Below are positions 22,901 through 34,554 of a DNA stretch of 64,000 nucleotides, piece by piece (the first letter of the stretch is position 1; each line of letters begins with the position of its first letter). This DNA is from Prorocentrum cordatum (lineage: Eukaryota > Sar > Dinophyceae > Prorocentrales > Prorocentraceae), in contig CAUYUJ010019279.1 in NCBI GenBank assembly GCA_963575745.1, positions 37,501-101,500 of the forward strand, given 5' to 3'. Position numbers and translations under genes: made by a program. The notes below the pieces were generated by a model. That model was not told the DNA's origin, did not search any database, and was given only the letters and a program-made list of their open reading frames with translations.

Positions 22901-23866
22901 GGGGGGCGGGGGCCAGAGGCGCCGGGCGCAGCGGGCGCCGCCGACCACAGGCGCGCGCCCCTGGCCAACGCGCCCCGCCGCCCCTCCCGCCGCAACCTCG
23001 CGGGCAGCCTTTTTTTGGCGACGCGCGCGCCCAACGAGCGGTCAAGCGCCTCAGCGGCGCCGTGCCCAGCTCGGACGCATGCAGCTCTGCTCCTTGGGCG
23101 CCCGGGCGGCCTCGCAGCACAGAGCACGCAGGGCGGCACCGAGCCAGCAGAGCTGCACGGCACCGTCGTGTACACCCGTCGGGCACGCACGGGAGGGAGC
23201 GAAGCGGCGGTTCTGGCCAAGGCGGGCCTCATTAGGCCACGAGCATTTTAATACCGCGCGCGCAGAGCCGGCGGTCAAGCGCCTCGGCGGCGCCGTGCCC
23301 AGCACAGGCGCAATTAGGCCACGAGCAAGTTCCACGACCGAGATCCAAGGAACCGCCCGAAGGCCCGAGCACCTCCTGAGCCCAGAGCGGCCCACAGTTC
23401 AACGTTTGGGCTGCGCAAGATGGAGGCTCCAGGCAGCCTGGATGCTGAGGCCACGGGGGCCGGCGGGTGGCTGCAGCGGCGGGCCCCAGCCTGGGGAATC
23501 CTGAGGAGAGGAATCCTAGGGAATCCTTCGGGATCCTCTCGAGTCCTGTGCCTCCACTGTGTCCGGGAAAACCGAAAGGGTCCGATTCCGCTACTCCCTG
23601 GACCTCTCCCGGGGTGCGTCCTGACCAGAATTTCAAGGCGAATCCAGCGGTGGCGACGAAGGCCTCCGAGGAGGCCGAAAAGGTACCCGTACTGCTACCC
23701 TGAAGGGTAGCAGTATGGGTACCTTCTTCTCCTCCAAATGTCCAGGCGGCGAAGAGCATTGTCTGCGTCCCCCGTCCACGTGAACCCGGCAGAACTGGCC
23801 ATTCCCGAAGCCGTCGCCACCAGATCCTCCAACCCTCCCCATCTGAAGTATGGGATCTCCTCCGCC
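22901..23866. other. no gene; direct repeat at 23,036 and 23,270
   Basis: The word GCGGTCAAGCGCCTC(A/G)GCGG and following bases occur twice 235 bp apart. A segment at 23,600-23,720 resembles 8,945-9,035 and ends in an inverted GTACCCGTACTGCTACCC / GGGTAGCAGTATGGGTAC hairpin (23,684-23,722). No supported gene. Confidence 0.5.
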
Positions 23867-24234
23867 TCCCCCTCCTCATCCATCCGCCTCTTCCTTCACC
23901 TCCTCCTCCTCCTCCTCCTCCTCCTGCTCCTGCTCCTGCTCCTCCCTCCTCCTCCTCCTCCTCCTCCTCCTCCTCCTCCTCCTCTTCCTCCTCCCTCCTC
24001 CCACCTCCTCCCTCCTCCTCCTCCTCCTCCTCCTCCTCCTCCTCCTCCTCCTCCTCCTCCTCCTCCCTCCTCCTCCCTCCTCCTCCTCCTCCTCCTCCTC
24101 CACCTCCTCCTCCTCCTCCTCCTCCCCTCCTCCCTCCTCCTCCTCCTCCTCCTCCTCCTCCTCCTCCTCCGCCTCCTCCTCCTCTCCTCCTCCTCCCCCC
24201 CTCCTCCCCTCCTTCCTATTGTTTTTCCTCCGCC

Positions 24235-24269
<35 letters not shown>

Positions 24270-24350
24270 CCCAACGCCCTCCTCCTTCACTAACGCCCTC
24301 CTCCTCCTCCTCCTCCTTCTCCTTCTCCTCTTCCTCCTGGGAAAAATGCG
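23867..24350. repeat. (TCC)n microsatellite
   Basis: Nearly 480 bp of TCC trinucleotides with occasional CTCC slips. Confidence 0.95.
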
Positions 24351-24905
24351 ACAGAATTGTCCCGTCACCTTGAGGTCTGCTGCTCGGGAAAGTCTCGCAC
24401 GGGATCGTAGAGTCTAGCTAGGATCACTCAGAATGTATATCCGCTGATTGAAGGCCCGCCAAAGTCGGTCTTCGAAGCGCGATGCATGCGCGTGTCTGTG
24501 CTAAAGAAGTAGCATGAGCCAAGACAGCGGAGAACCCTGGACCCAAGGACCTGTTCCGTCAGCCGTGGCCGCGACGTGAGACCAGGGAGAAGTGCTCTCG
24601 GAGGCTCCTGGCGTGTCCTCTGATCCCCTGGTGAGCCCATTGACCAAGAGGAAGAGGCGGTAGAGTGGCTCTTGGGAGGCGCGGACCTGGGTCGCCCTGC
24701 CGGACTCCAGCCAACTGACGGTCAGCTCCCCTTGGAGAGAGGTGAGCCGATTCCGCGACCTCCAGAGTTGGCGCAAGATGCGCCTGATAATTGACAGCGC
24801 TCTCTGCGCCCAGTGTTTCTGTGTTGGTTTCGACTTTGAGGATGATGTCGGGTGCGCGAGTGGGGTATGCCGCAAGGACGGCATCGATGCGAATCCTTCC
24901 CAGCG
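24351..24905. other. no recognisable gene
   Basis: Normal-complexity sequence with overlapping open frames on both strands of 140-145 aa. None shows a family signature. Could hide a small exon, but I cannot support one. Confidence 0.4.
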
Positions 24906-25370
24906 AATCCTCCTCCTCCTCATCCGCCTCGCCTCCGCCTCCTCCTCTGCCTCCAGCTCCTCCCTCCTCCTCCGCCTCCCTCCTGCTCAACCTCAACCTC
25001 CACCTCCGCCTCCTCCACCTCCTCCACCTTCTCCTGCTCCTCCTCCTCCTCCTCCTACCTCATCCTCGTCGTCCTCCTCCTCCTTCTCCTCCGCCTCCTC
25101 CTCGTCCTCGTCCTCTTCCTCCACCTCTTCCTCCTCCTCCTCCTCCGCCGCCGCCTCCGCCTCCTCCGCCTCCGCCTCCGCCTCCTCCTCCTCCTCCTTG
25201 TCCTCCTCCTCCTCCTCCTTGTCCTCCTTCTCCTCCTCCTCCTCCTCCTCTCCTCCTTGTCCTCCTCCTCCTCCTCCTCCTTGTCCTCCTCCTCCTTTTC
25301 CTCCTTCTCCTCATCCTCCTCCTCCTCCTCCTCCTCCTCCTCCTCCTCCTCCTCCTCTCCCTCCCCTTCG
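24906..25370. repeat. (TCC)n microsatellite
   Basis: TCC/GCC trinucleotides with several CCTTGTCC interruptions. Confidence 0.95.
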
Positions 25371-25669
25371 TGCGCATCTCCTCTTCCCCACTCACGACGT
25401 TCCTGGCCCGTGCCGGTGGCAATCCAAAGAGGGCGCGAACCAGTCTGCTCCCGAGCCAAAGAGAAGACGCACGCCTAGCAAGCGGCCATCTCTCAGCATC
25501 CTGGCGAGGCGCTTAAACATGCGAAGCCAGGCAAAAGTGCGACGGGAATATGAATTGAATCATCCGTTCAACACGTTCAATAAAATAACCCGTCGATCTC
25601 TATGTCTGTTCCCAACCATGCTGTGGTGGTGGGTCCTCGTTTTGAAGGGGCAGCGCCCCGCGTTCACTC
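25371..25669. other. unique spacer, no gene
   Basis: About 300 bp of normal-complexity DNA between two microsatellites. No coding sequence supported. Confidence 0.45.
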
Positions 25670-25759
25670 CTTCCTCCTCCTCCTCCTCCTCCTTCTCCCT
25701 CCTCCCTCATCCCACCATCATCATCATCATCGTCATCATCAGCATGATAGTGATGATGC

Positions 25760-25799
<40 letters not shown>

Positions 25800-26111
25800 C
25801 ATCCTCATCCTCATCCTCATCCTCATCATCATCACCATCATCAGCATCAGCATCAGCATCAGCATCAGCATCAGCATCAGCATCATCAGCATCATCATCA
25901 TCATCATCAGTTGCATCATGTGCATCAGCATCAGCATCAGCATCAACATCATCATTAACAACATCCTCATCATCGTCATCGTCATCATCATCAGCATCGT
26001 CATCATCAGCAGCTGCAGAACATCATCAGCATCATCATCATCATCAGCATCAGCATCATCATCAGCAGCAGCATCAGCATCAGCATCAATCAGCAGCAGC
26101 AGCATCAGCAG

Positions 26112-26148
<37 letters not shown>

Positions 26149-26205
26149 TTCATCATCATCATCAGCATCATCATCATCATCACCACCGCCACCACCACCA
26201 CCACT

Positions 26206-26303
<98 letters not shown>

Positions 26304-26316
26304 TATCATTATCACA
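25670..26316. repeat. (ATC)n microsatellite with AGC variants
   Basis: A short TCC run, then about 600 bp of ATC/AGC/ACC trinucleotides, almost pure ATC at 26,205-26,300. Confidence 0.95.
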
Positions 26317-26323
26317 TCGTCAC

Positions 26324-26720
26324 CCATTCCGGAACACGCCTCACACGCTTCGTGGTCCCACAGGGAGCTCCTCCGAAGGCCTCAGTGGCGGTGCCCACAT
26401 GCGTCCCCGCCACCCATTCCCGCACACCCCTCACACGCTTCGTGGCCCCATAGGGAGCTCCACCGAAGGCCCCATTGGTGGTGCCCCCAATGCTTGCCCG
26501 CGACCAATTCCGGCACATCCCTCACACGCTTGCGTGGCCCGATAGGGAGCTCCACCGAAGGCCCCAGTGGCGGTGCCCACATGCTTGCCCGCGACCAATT
26601 TCGGCACATCCATCACACGCTCCGTGGCCCCATAGGGAGCTCCACCGAAGGCCCCCGTGGCGGTGCCCACATGCGTCCGCGCCACAATTTTTGCGCACCC
26701 CTCGCACGTTTCGTGATCTC
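26324..26720 (+). repeat. ~77-bp tandem repeat, about five copies
   Basis: The unit contains CACACGCTTCGTGGCCCCAT, AGGGAGCTCCACCGAAGGCC and GGCGGTGCCCACATGC. The last copy breaks up near 26,700. A lone diverged relative is at 31,025-31,075 (CTCGCACGCTTGGCAGTCCC). The array has no stop in several frames, so ORFs through it are not evidence of a gene. Confidence 0.85.
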
Positions 26721-26811
26721 ACACGTTTCGTGATCTCACGTTTTGTGAAGTCGATCCTCACAGCTGCGGCACCCACAACTTCATATGATTGGGCCTTTCG
26801 CAAGGCTAATG

Positions 26812-26905
26812 TGGTCTCTCTCTCTTTCCCTCTCTCTTTGTTTCTCTCTCTCTCTCTTTCCCTCCCTCTCTCTCTCTCTCTCTCCCTCTCTCACTCTCTC
26901 TCGAT
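26812..26905. repeat. (TC)n microsatellite
   Basis: CTCTCTCTC with TTTCCC interruptions. Confidence 0.95.
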
Positions 26906-28715
26906 ATCAACATGTGCAGGCAGATATCTGCATACACACACATACTAGAACCACGTCCGCGCCTCGCGCGTGCTCAGGTTCTAGCACGCCCCAGCCCTGA
27001 ACAAGCTGACGCGCACACGTCGTCGGGGGCCTCTGGGGCGTCCTGGGACCTTCTCGGGACCCCATTACGGCCTCTTCAGGGTCTACATGGGACCTATTGG
27101 GGTCTCTTGGAGAGCCGCTCGGGGGCCTCTTGGAGACTCCTGGGGACCTCTAGGGGTGGAGAGCTTAAAATGCCCGTGCGGGGACCCCCCCTGGGGCCCT
27201 CTTCGGTCATCTTGGGGCCCTCTCGGCCGGCGTGGCGCCTTCTTAGGAGCCTCTTGGGGCGGCTTGAGACGATCTTGGGGGCCTCTCGGGCCGGCGTGGA
27301 CGCCGCCGTGAAATCCCGAGAGGCGACTTTGGTAAACATATACGCTTTCTGGAAGGAATGGGGCCATGGTTGCCTCTTGGGGCTTTCTTGGGAGACCCTT
27401 TAGGAGGCCTCTTCAGGCGTCTTGGGGGCTCCTTGGCGGTGTTGGAGGCATCACTGAAGCTACCTTGAGCCATGCTGGCCGGTTTGGAGGGCATCCAAAT
27501 CATCTTGCAGCGGGAAAGGGGGCTCCTTGAGACTGGGGATTGCCATGGGGAATGAAACAGAGGCAACTGGTGGACAGGGAGAACAACGTGAGGAGCAAGA
27601 CCAGCTGCAATCATATGCGCACCAGCACGCGATCCACGACCGAGAGCAAGCGAGCACGGGAACAAGTCAATCACTCTTGCCTCGTGGGCTTCCCCATCTT
27701 CGTCTCCTCATAGCCTTCCTGAGTCCGTCATCCACCTGGGGAGCCTCGGCGACGTCGTATATGAGGGTCTCTCGGGATGGCAACTCGGGGGCTTCTGGGA
27801 AGATCGTGGGGCCTCTTCAAGGACTTGTGGGGGCTTTTGGACGCCTCTCGGTTGCCTCGTGGGGCCTCTTGGGGGAGCCTTGGATGCCTCTAGGGCGCTC
27901 AGGGGGCCATCTTGGTTGGGTCCGTCCCCTGGTAATTTGCTTCTGGAGGTTCTCTTGGGAACCCCAGGGAGGCTCTCTTCGGGCGCGTCTGGGACCTGTT
28001 GGGTCATGATGGGGGCACCTTGAGCTCGAAGACGGCGCAAAATCGCGTTAAGACGGCCGTTCATCGCCTTTCCTCCCTGAAGCTCCGGGATCGCCATGAG
28101 TGCCTCAGGGCGTCTGGGGAGGATGCTCTCGGTGGCCTTTTGGAGGCCTCTTGGGGCTTCCTGGGGGCCTATTCGAGGCCTCTTGGGGCCGCTTGGGGGC
28201 TTTGGGGGGCTTCCTGGGGCATCCTGGGACTCAGGGCCGAAGGCTTGAAATATCCGTTCGGGTGCACCCTCCGGGCCCCCTCTTGGGGCCTTAATGGGCT
28301 GTCTTGGGGCCTCTCGGGCCGGGGCTGTCTTGGGCCGTCTTGGAGCCCTGCAAGGAGCCTCCTGGGAGGTCTTGGGGCGATCTTGGAGGCCTCGCGGGCC
28401 GTCTTGATGGTCTGGAAGCTCCAGAGACGAATATGATAACTAAAGATGCGTCTTCCGGAAGGAATGGGGCCATTCGTGCTTCTTCAGGCTCTCTAGAGTC
28501 CTCCTGGGGGCCTCTTGGGGCGTCTTGGGGGCCTCCTGGGCCATCTTGATTCCACCTCGGGCGTATTGGAAGGATATTTCGGCGACCTCGGGCCGCCTGG
28601 GAGCAATTTGGAAGCCTGCCGCACGTCCCCGGGAGTGCCAAGAGTCGCCCAGGGAAGGGGCCAGAGGTTGGGTACTCAAATCAGGGCTCCCCGGGGTCCC
28701 TGGCCCCCATCTATC
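26906..28715 (-). repeat. CTTGGGGCC-family degenerate blocks
   Basis: 27,010-27,450, 27,770-28,000 and 28,100-28,700 consist of GGCCTCTTGGGGG/TCTTGGGG(C)C units, the complement of the 6.4-kb and 15.9-kb blocks. Between them 27,500-27,760 is ordinary sequence with no supported gene. Two stretches (27,300-27,370 and 28,425-28,470) share GAAGGAATGGGGCCAT, so the block itself has a longer-period duplication of about 1.1 kb. Confidence 0.7.
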
Positions 28716-28734
28716 AATGTTTTTCACATAATTA

Positions 28735-28811
28735 GATGCATGTATGTGTGTGTGTGCGTGCATGTGTATTTATATGTATGCACATACACCGCGAACATAA
28801 CTATACATACA

Positions 28812-28869
<58 letters not shown>

Positions 28870-28985
28870 TGCAACTGTGCATGTATATGTGTGGGTATAT
28901 ATACATACAACTACGATTCATATACTGTACTTCAATACGAAACATTTTAGAATGATGGTTATATATATGTATCCACCTGCACACA
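28735..28985. repeat. (GT)n, (CATA)n, (TA)n simple sequence
   Basis: TGTGTGTGTGCGTG, then nine CATA tetramers, then a 30-bp TA run, then GTATATATAC words. Confidence 0.95.
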
Positions 28986-29253
28986 ATATAACAGTGTAGT
29001 GACGTACTGCAAAGAAGGTGTGATGCTTCACTGCGGTATCTTGGATCGAACTAGGCGGTGCAAATTGCATCTCGCATGGGTGTGCACGTCTCGAGGGACA
29101 CGCGTGACTGCAACCAGGCCAAAGAAACCCACCGAACGGTTCTACAATAGTTCATGAGGTTCTGATCACCTGGTGAACTCCAAGGAAACAAAGCGAATAC
29201 ACAAGGCTCCAAACTAAGATGTCAACCACTTCGATAGATGACCCCCCTGCTGA

Positions 29254-29580
29254 TTAATCCGCAGAAAAACAATTCAGAACCCCCCCAGGGTGATCTTTAG
29301 CACAGAAATATTCCGCGAGGCGGGGGGCGGCGGAAGGATCTTTGTAGCACCGCACCAAGCCGCAACGCATAAATGAAATTTGCCAACCACTTCGACCGAA
29401 AGTACTGCCGCGAAAATACTGGAGCCCTCTCCTAGACGCGCTGAGATAGGCTGCGGTCGTCTTCCCGTTCAAAACTGATTTTAAAACCGCTTGAATGTCC
29501 CCGTCCTCTCCTTGTGCGAGTCCCATTGCAATCCTCAGTGCGGAATTGATGTCCGCCGGCCGTCCTGGGGGGTGGTCCAT
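29254..29580 (-). CDS. hypothetical ORF, possibly a frame-broken gene
   Basis: The 108-codon frame has balanced amino-acid composition, unlike its repeat neighbours (it includes DINSALRIAMGLAQGEDGD and SGWQISFMRCGLVRCYK). I do not recognise the family. Upstream, a different frame at 29,580-29,680 reads a similarly natural stretch (GDIFGLEMPSAKITVAARGR). The two frames meet at a run of six C (29,565-29,575), so one base gained or lost there could have split a longer gene. It is surrounded by ~250 bp of unique sequence on the 3' side and by a GTA microsatellite upstream. It could be a transposon remnant. Confidence 0.35.
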   Translation of the reverse strand: MDHPPGRPADINSALRIAMGLAQGEDGDIQAVLKSVLNGKTTAAYLSASRRGLQYFRGSTFGRSGWQISFMRCGLVRCYKDPSAAPRLAEYFCAKDHPGGVLNCFSAD

Positions 29581-29689
29581 CCTGGGGTATTGCTCTGCCC
29601 CGAGCAGCGACCGTTATCTTAGCACTGGGCATCTCCAAACCAAAAATATCCCCTTTCCGCGGCTCAAACGTAGACATACGCACTGGTGG

Positions 29690-29809
29690 AAGTAGTAATA
29701 ATGATCATGCTCGTGGGAGCGGTCGTGTTAGTACTACTACAGGTAGCATCAGCAAAAGCAGTAGCAGCAAAAGGAACACACACCTAGTAGTAGCACTAGT
29801 AGTAGCAGC

Positions 29810-29854
<45 letters not shown>

Positions 29855-29907
29855 CGTAGTAGTAGTAGTAGTAGTAGTAGGAGTAGTATTAGTAGTAGTA
29901 GTAGTGC

Positions 29908-29954
<47 letters not shown>

Positions 29955-29974
29955 AAAGTAGTAGTAGCAGTAGC

Positions 29975-30048
<74 letters not shown>

Positions 30049-30110
30049 ATAACTCAGTATGTCTAGGCAGTAGTAGAAGTAGTAGTGGTAGTAGTAGTAC
30101 AAGTAGTGGC

Positions 30111-30146
<36 letters not shown>

Positions 30147-30541
30147 CGTAGTAGTAGTCGTAGTAATAGTAGTGCTAGTAGTAGTAGTAGTAGTAGTAGT
30201 AGCAGTGGTGGTAGTAGTAGTAGTAGTAGTAGTGCCAGTCGTAGTGGTAGTAGTCGTAGAGGTAGTAAAGAGTAGCAGTACACTAAGAGTAGTCGTAGTA
30301 GTCGTAGTCGTAGTAGTAGTCGTCGTCGTAGTAGTAGAAGTAGTTGTAGTAGTACTAGTAGTAGTACTAGTAGTAGTACTAGTTAGTAGTAGTAGTGGTA
30401 GTAGTAGTAGTAGTAGTAGTAGTGATAGTAATAGTTGTTGGAAACGTTGTAGAAAAGGTAGTAGTAGTAGTACTAGTCGTAGTAGTAGTTGTGGAGGGAC
30501 CGGGCGTGGTAGTAGTAGTGATAGTTGTAGTAGTAGTAGAG

Positions 30542-30575
<34 letters not shown>

Positions 30576-30741
30576 GAGGAGGAGTAGAAATAATAGTAAT
30601 AGTAGTAGTGGTAACAAATCGTTATTACAATAGAAGTCGTAGTAGTACTAGTCGTAGTCGTAGTAGTCGTCGTAGTGGTAGTAGTCGTACATCTCGTAGT
30701 CGTAGTAGTAGTACCATTAGTAGTGTAGTAGTAGTCGTCGC

Positions 30742-30777
<36 letters not shown>

Positions 30778-30818
30778 CGTAGTATTAAAGGTACTAGTAG
30801 TCGTAGTAGTAGTAGTAA

Positions 30819-30854
<36 letters not shown>

Positions 30855-30990
30855 CAATGCTAGTGCGAGTGCGAGTAATAGTAGTAGTAGTCGTACTTTC
30901 AGTAGTAGTAGTTGTAGTAGTAGAAGTAGTAGTGGTAGTAGTAGTAATAGTAGTAGGCACTTGCAGCAGTAGTAGAAATAGTAAGCAGCA
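29690..30990. repeat. (GTA)n microsatellite, 1.3 kb
   Basis: AGT/GTA/TCG trinucleotides with short breaks at 30,050-30,080, 30,265-30,290 and 30,440-30,510. Open in most frames (poly-Val, poly-Ser, poly-Thr, poly-Leu), all caused by the repeat. Confidence 0.95.
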
Positions 30991-31019
30991 ATACTAATAT
31001 ACAATAAAACTCGTAAACA

Positions 31020-31599
31020 CAACACTCGCACGCTTGGCAGTCCCATTGGGAAGTCTCGTCAAGGCCCCAGTGGCTCCGCTATTATGGCGCCGCTCCGGCC
31101 CACTTGGGCCAGTGGGCTCCAAGTGCAAGGCTAACGCTTCAGGGTGCTGGCTGCGTTATCGCTTCACCCGAAGGGGGAGGGCCTTAATTGCCTCACACTG
31201 TTACGAATCACTCCGCCTACCTCCTCCTCTTTACCGAGGGAGACACGCCGTCAGAAGCGATTGGTTCTACTCCCGCTTCGCCGTTTGGGATTGGAGGGGA
31301 CAGGGTACGAAATTCGCGTCGCACCCCTCTCACATGGCTGTGCGTGGCCGTTGGTGTCCACGATTTCGAGCCACCCGAAGGAATTCGCTGGCCCACCCGG
31401 CCAGAGCGTTTCAGGAACTTGCCGGAGAGGGCTCATGGCAGCGTTCGCTCTTGGGAACCTTGGCGTTAAGAGCTTCCGCACGTCACCGTTCGCTGTTGGG
31501 AGCCTTGGTATGCAGAGCTGCCTCAAGTCATCGTTTGCTCTTGGGAGAGGTGGCGTTAGGATCTTTTTACGTCACCGACTCGCCTAGATATGCACGTTC
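31020..31599 (+). repeat. Direct-repeat region A: GAACTTGCCGGAG ... CGTCACCGACTCGCCTA
   Basis: The stretch 31,418-31,590 starts GAACTTGCCGGAG(A)GGGCTCA and ends CGTCACCGACTCGCCTA. Inside, ~65-bp units repeat the words GTTCGCTCTTGGGA and CTTGGCGTT. The same start, inner units and end recur at 32,224-32,530. 31,025-31,400 is otherwise unremarkable and has no gene I can support. Confidence 0.65.
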
Positions 31600-32090
31600 T
31601 GCCACCTGGACCTCTTGGTTGGCGTCAAACTGTCAATCACTTGGGTTTTGGTCTCTTTGGGCCTTCTTGGAAGATCTCTCCTGTCCCGGTTGGGCCGTTT
31701 GAGGCCCTTTGGGGCTGTCTCGGGGCATCTTGGGGGGCCTTAGCCATCTTGGGTCCCTCTTGGGGGCCACTTGGGGCTCTCTGGGGGCATCCCGGGGCCC
31801 TCTTGGGGATCTCTTGGGCGCCTCTTGGACCGTCCTGGGGATCTCTTTGGCCGTCGTGGGGCTCTCTTGGGCCAGCTTGGGGCCCTCCTTGACCATCTTG
31901 AAACCATCTTCGGCCACCTTGGAACGCTCGTGGGCGGTCTTGGGCTCTCTGGGAGCGCTCTTCGGCCGTCTCGGAGCCGTCTTGGACCATCTTGAGACCA
32001 TCCTGGGGATAACCTAGGCCGTCGTGCGCGCTTCTTGAGCCGTCTTGGCGGCCTCTTCGGCCGTCTTGAGGGGGCTGGGGGCGCTGTGTG
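31600..32090 (-). repeat. CTTGGGGCC-family block
   Basis: GGGCCGTCTTGGGG-type units fill the space between the two direct-repeat regions, as if inserted between them. Confidence 0.65.
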
Positions 32091-32223
32091 GAACCATCCC
32101 AAGCGCGCTGCTTCCTCTCCTGGAACCCGTCGCAAGAGGGCTTCGCCCCACCAAAACGTCGGCACGCGTACCTCGCTCGCTCCGTCACCAGGGCCGGCGC
32201 CGACACGAAAAGAGCGACGCACG

Positions 32224-32530
32224 AACTTGCCGGAGGGGGCTCATGGCACCTTGCGCTTTTGGGATCCTCGGTGCGGAGAGCCTCGCAAGCCATGGCTCGT
32301 ACCGCGAGCCTAGGCGTTCAGAGATTTTGATGTCATCGTCCGCTCTTGAGAACCTTAGCGTTCACAACGTAATACGTCACCATCCACTATTCGGAGCCTT
32401 GGCGCTCACAGCCAGTTACGTCACTGTTCGCTCTTGGACACCTCGGTGATACGTGCTCTGGACGTGAATGGGAGCTCTTTGGAGCCTTGGCGTTCCACGC
32501 CATCCACGTCACCGACTCGCCTAAAGAGGG
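32224..32530 (+). repeat. Direct-repeat region B
   Basis: Same boundaries and internal words as 31,418-31,590, with about six inner units instead of three. Confidence 0.65.
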
Positions 32531-32668
32531 TTGTACGTCCCCTGGAGATCGCTGGAGCTGTGGCCGTCGCTCGCTGCGTCCAGGCAGTCCAAGCTGTGCC
32601 CGTCGCTGGGTCGTCCGTGGATTGAGGCCTCCGCCTCAGATCTGTGTCCGTCACTGGGCCGTGATTGA

Positions 32669-33991
32669 ACCCCCCTGGAGGCTCTCGACGGGCTAGTGGG
32701 CAAAACTTGAGGGCCTCTTTGGGGTGTTTGGGGCCGTCTGGGCGGCCTCTTTGGGATCTCTGGGACCATTTCAGGGCCGTCGCGAGCCGTCTTGGGGCCC
32801 TCCTGGGCCGTCCTGGGGGCTTCATGCGGTCGAGTGCCACAGCGGCCAGTCGTGGAAACACGACTTCGGAGATCTGGGGTTATCCCACTCTTCGCCATGA
32901 CACCAACGTACATAGTTGGTCGATGCGCACGCCTCCTGAACAAGGAATCGCCCAGCAGACTGAGTTCAGTCGACAGGGCGTTGAGAGATAAGAGATGGTC
33001 GGAAGGGAAGATGAAGAGGGACCAGGACGAAAGTGAATGACGTCTGCACGCGCACTGCACCGCGGCAACGGCCGCTTGGAAAATAACCGGCGAGCAGAAC
33101 TGAAGCTGAAGGTAGGGTGGCCACGCCTGCCCGCCACAGGAATGACGCACGTGCAACTTGACCATCACCGGCCCCACAAAAATCCAGGCCTTCTGCGATG
33201 CTGTGACACATGAGGAAGCTCTCCATACAGACACAAACATAAAAGAACATGTCACCTGCGAACCAAGTGCGATCCTGACCCGGAAAGCACATGTCCACAA
33301 TTACTTGCAACTGAATTATGTACGACATGACCCCCCTGGAGGCTCTCGACGGGCTAGTGGGCAAAACTTGAGGGCGTCTTTGGGGTGTTTGGGGCCGTCT
33401 GGGCGGCCTCTTTGGGATCTCTGGGACCATCTCAGGGCCGTCGCGAGCCGTCTTGGGGCCCTCCTGGGCCGTCCTGAGGGCTTCATGCGGTCGAGTGCCA
33501 CAGCGGCCAGTCGTGGAAACACGACTTCGGAGATCTGGGGTTATCCCACTCTTCGCCATGACACCAACGTGCATAATGGGTCGATGCGCACGCCTCCTTA
33601 ACAAGGATTTGCCCGGCAGACTGAGTTCAGTCGACAGGGCGTTGAGAGATAAGAGATGGTCGGAAGGGAAGATGAAGAGGGACCAGGACGCAGGTGAATG
33701 ACGTCTGCACGCGCACTGCACCGCGGCAGAGGCCGCTTGGAAAATAACCGGCGAGCAGAACTGAAGCTGAAGGTAGGGTGGCCACGCCTGCCCGCCACAG
33801 GAATGACGCACGTGCAACTTGACCATCACCGGCCCCACAAAAATCCAGGCCTTTTGCGATGCTGTGACACATGAGGAAGCTCCCCATACAGACACAAACA
33901 TAAAAGAACATGTCACCTGCGAACCAAGTGCGATCCTGACCCGGAAAGCACATGTCCACAACAACTTGCAACTGAATGATGTACGACATGA
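32669..33991 (+). repeat. 661-bp tandem duplication
   Basis: Copies 32,669-33,330 and 33,331-33,991 differ at only about a dozen positions. Each begins CCCCCCTGGAGGCTCTCGAC with a short CTTGGGGCC-family segment and ends GAAT(T/G)ATGTACGACATGACC. Open frames of 120-350 aa on the minus strand cross both copies but resemble no protein I know. The high identity implies a recent duplication. Confidence 0.85.
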
Positions 33992-34229
33992 CCCAAAATG
34001 GCCCACGCACTAGCCGGCTTCCGTGACAGATCCGGGTCGCGCCATTGAGCACCGCGTGGTCTCATCGAGCTCGACGCGTCCGGCAGCCAAAAATGATTGC
34101 GACGGAAGTGGCCGATACTATCAGCCAGAAGTGATTGCGACGCAAGTGCCCAGACGTTCCTACACTCACCTCTAGAAGCCGCCGCGTTCGGGTGCCCTCT
34201 ACCTGTGTAGAATGGAGACGATGGCTGGT

Positions 34230-34234
34230 GAGTT
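34230..34234. other. candidate target-site duplication, left (GAGTT)
   Basis: GAGTT directly abuts the TG end of the left LTR copy. The same five bases abut the right LTR at 52,138-52,142. Five-base duplications are usual for Ty1/copia integration. Confidence 0.5.
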
Positions 34235-34489
34235 TGAAGGGGGCTGGAAAGCCCAGCCAACAGCTTCGCCTCAGGCGAAGCCAAGCTCCCACTCTGTTGT
34301 ACCGTAGTAGCGATAGTCCCAGTATGAGAGGAAATGCCATCTCAAGCAATAGGAAGATCCTTTTGGTCTCGATAGCGAATGTGTGCCTCGCGGTGAGGCA
34401 CAATCAAATCTAGGCGGCCGGCCGCTTGAGCCGACGCGGCCGCGGGCGCACGCTCGCTTCCACTCCTTGCGTCCCTCAGCTCGCTTTTA
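34235..34489 (-). repeat. 3' LTR of the copia-like element
   Basis: 255 bp, aligned over its whole length with 51,881-52,137 at roughly 93% identity (about 16 substitutions and three small indels). On the minus strand it ends in CA. It contains a perfect CTTCGCC-TCA-GGCGAAG hairpin and a GGCGGCCGGCCGC palindrome, both kept in the other LTR. The divergence between the LTRs implies an old insertion. The purine-rich tract expected just before a 3' LTR is not convincing. Confidence 0.85.
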
Positions 34490-34554
34490 GAGTCGGAGGG
34501 GAGGGAGACGAAGCGTGAAACCGACGCCCCTATACAGCAGGCACAGCAGCTAAC

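Noticed and set aside
26324-26720. Tandem 77-bp units as CRISPR or as a protein repeat domain
   Set aside because: No spacers; several frames are open, so the frame is not informative.
32966-34006. 346-aa minus-strand frame over the 661-bp duplication as a gene
   Set aside because: It crosses both tandem copies, repeats its own sequence and resembles no family.
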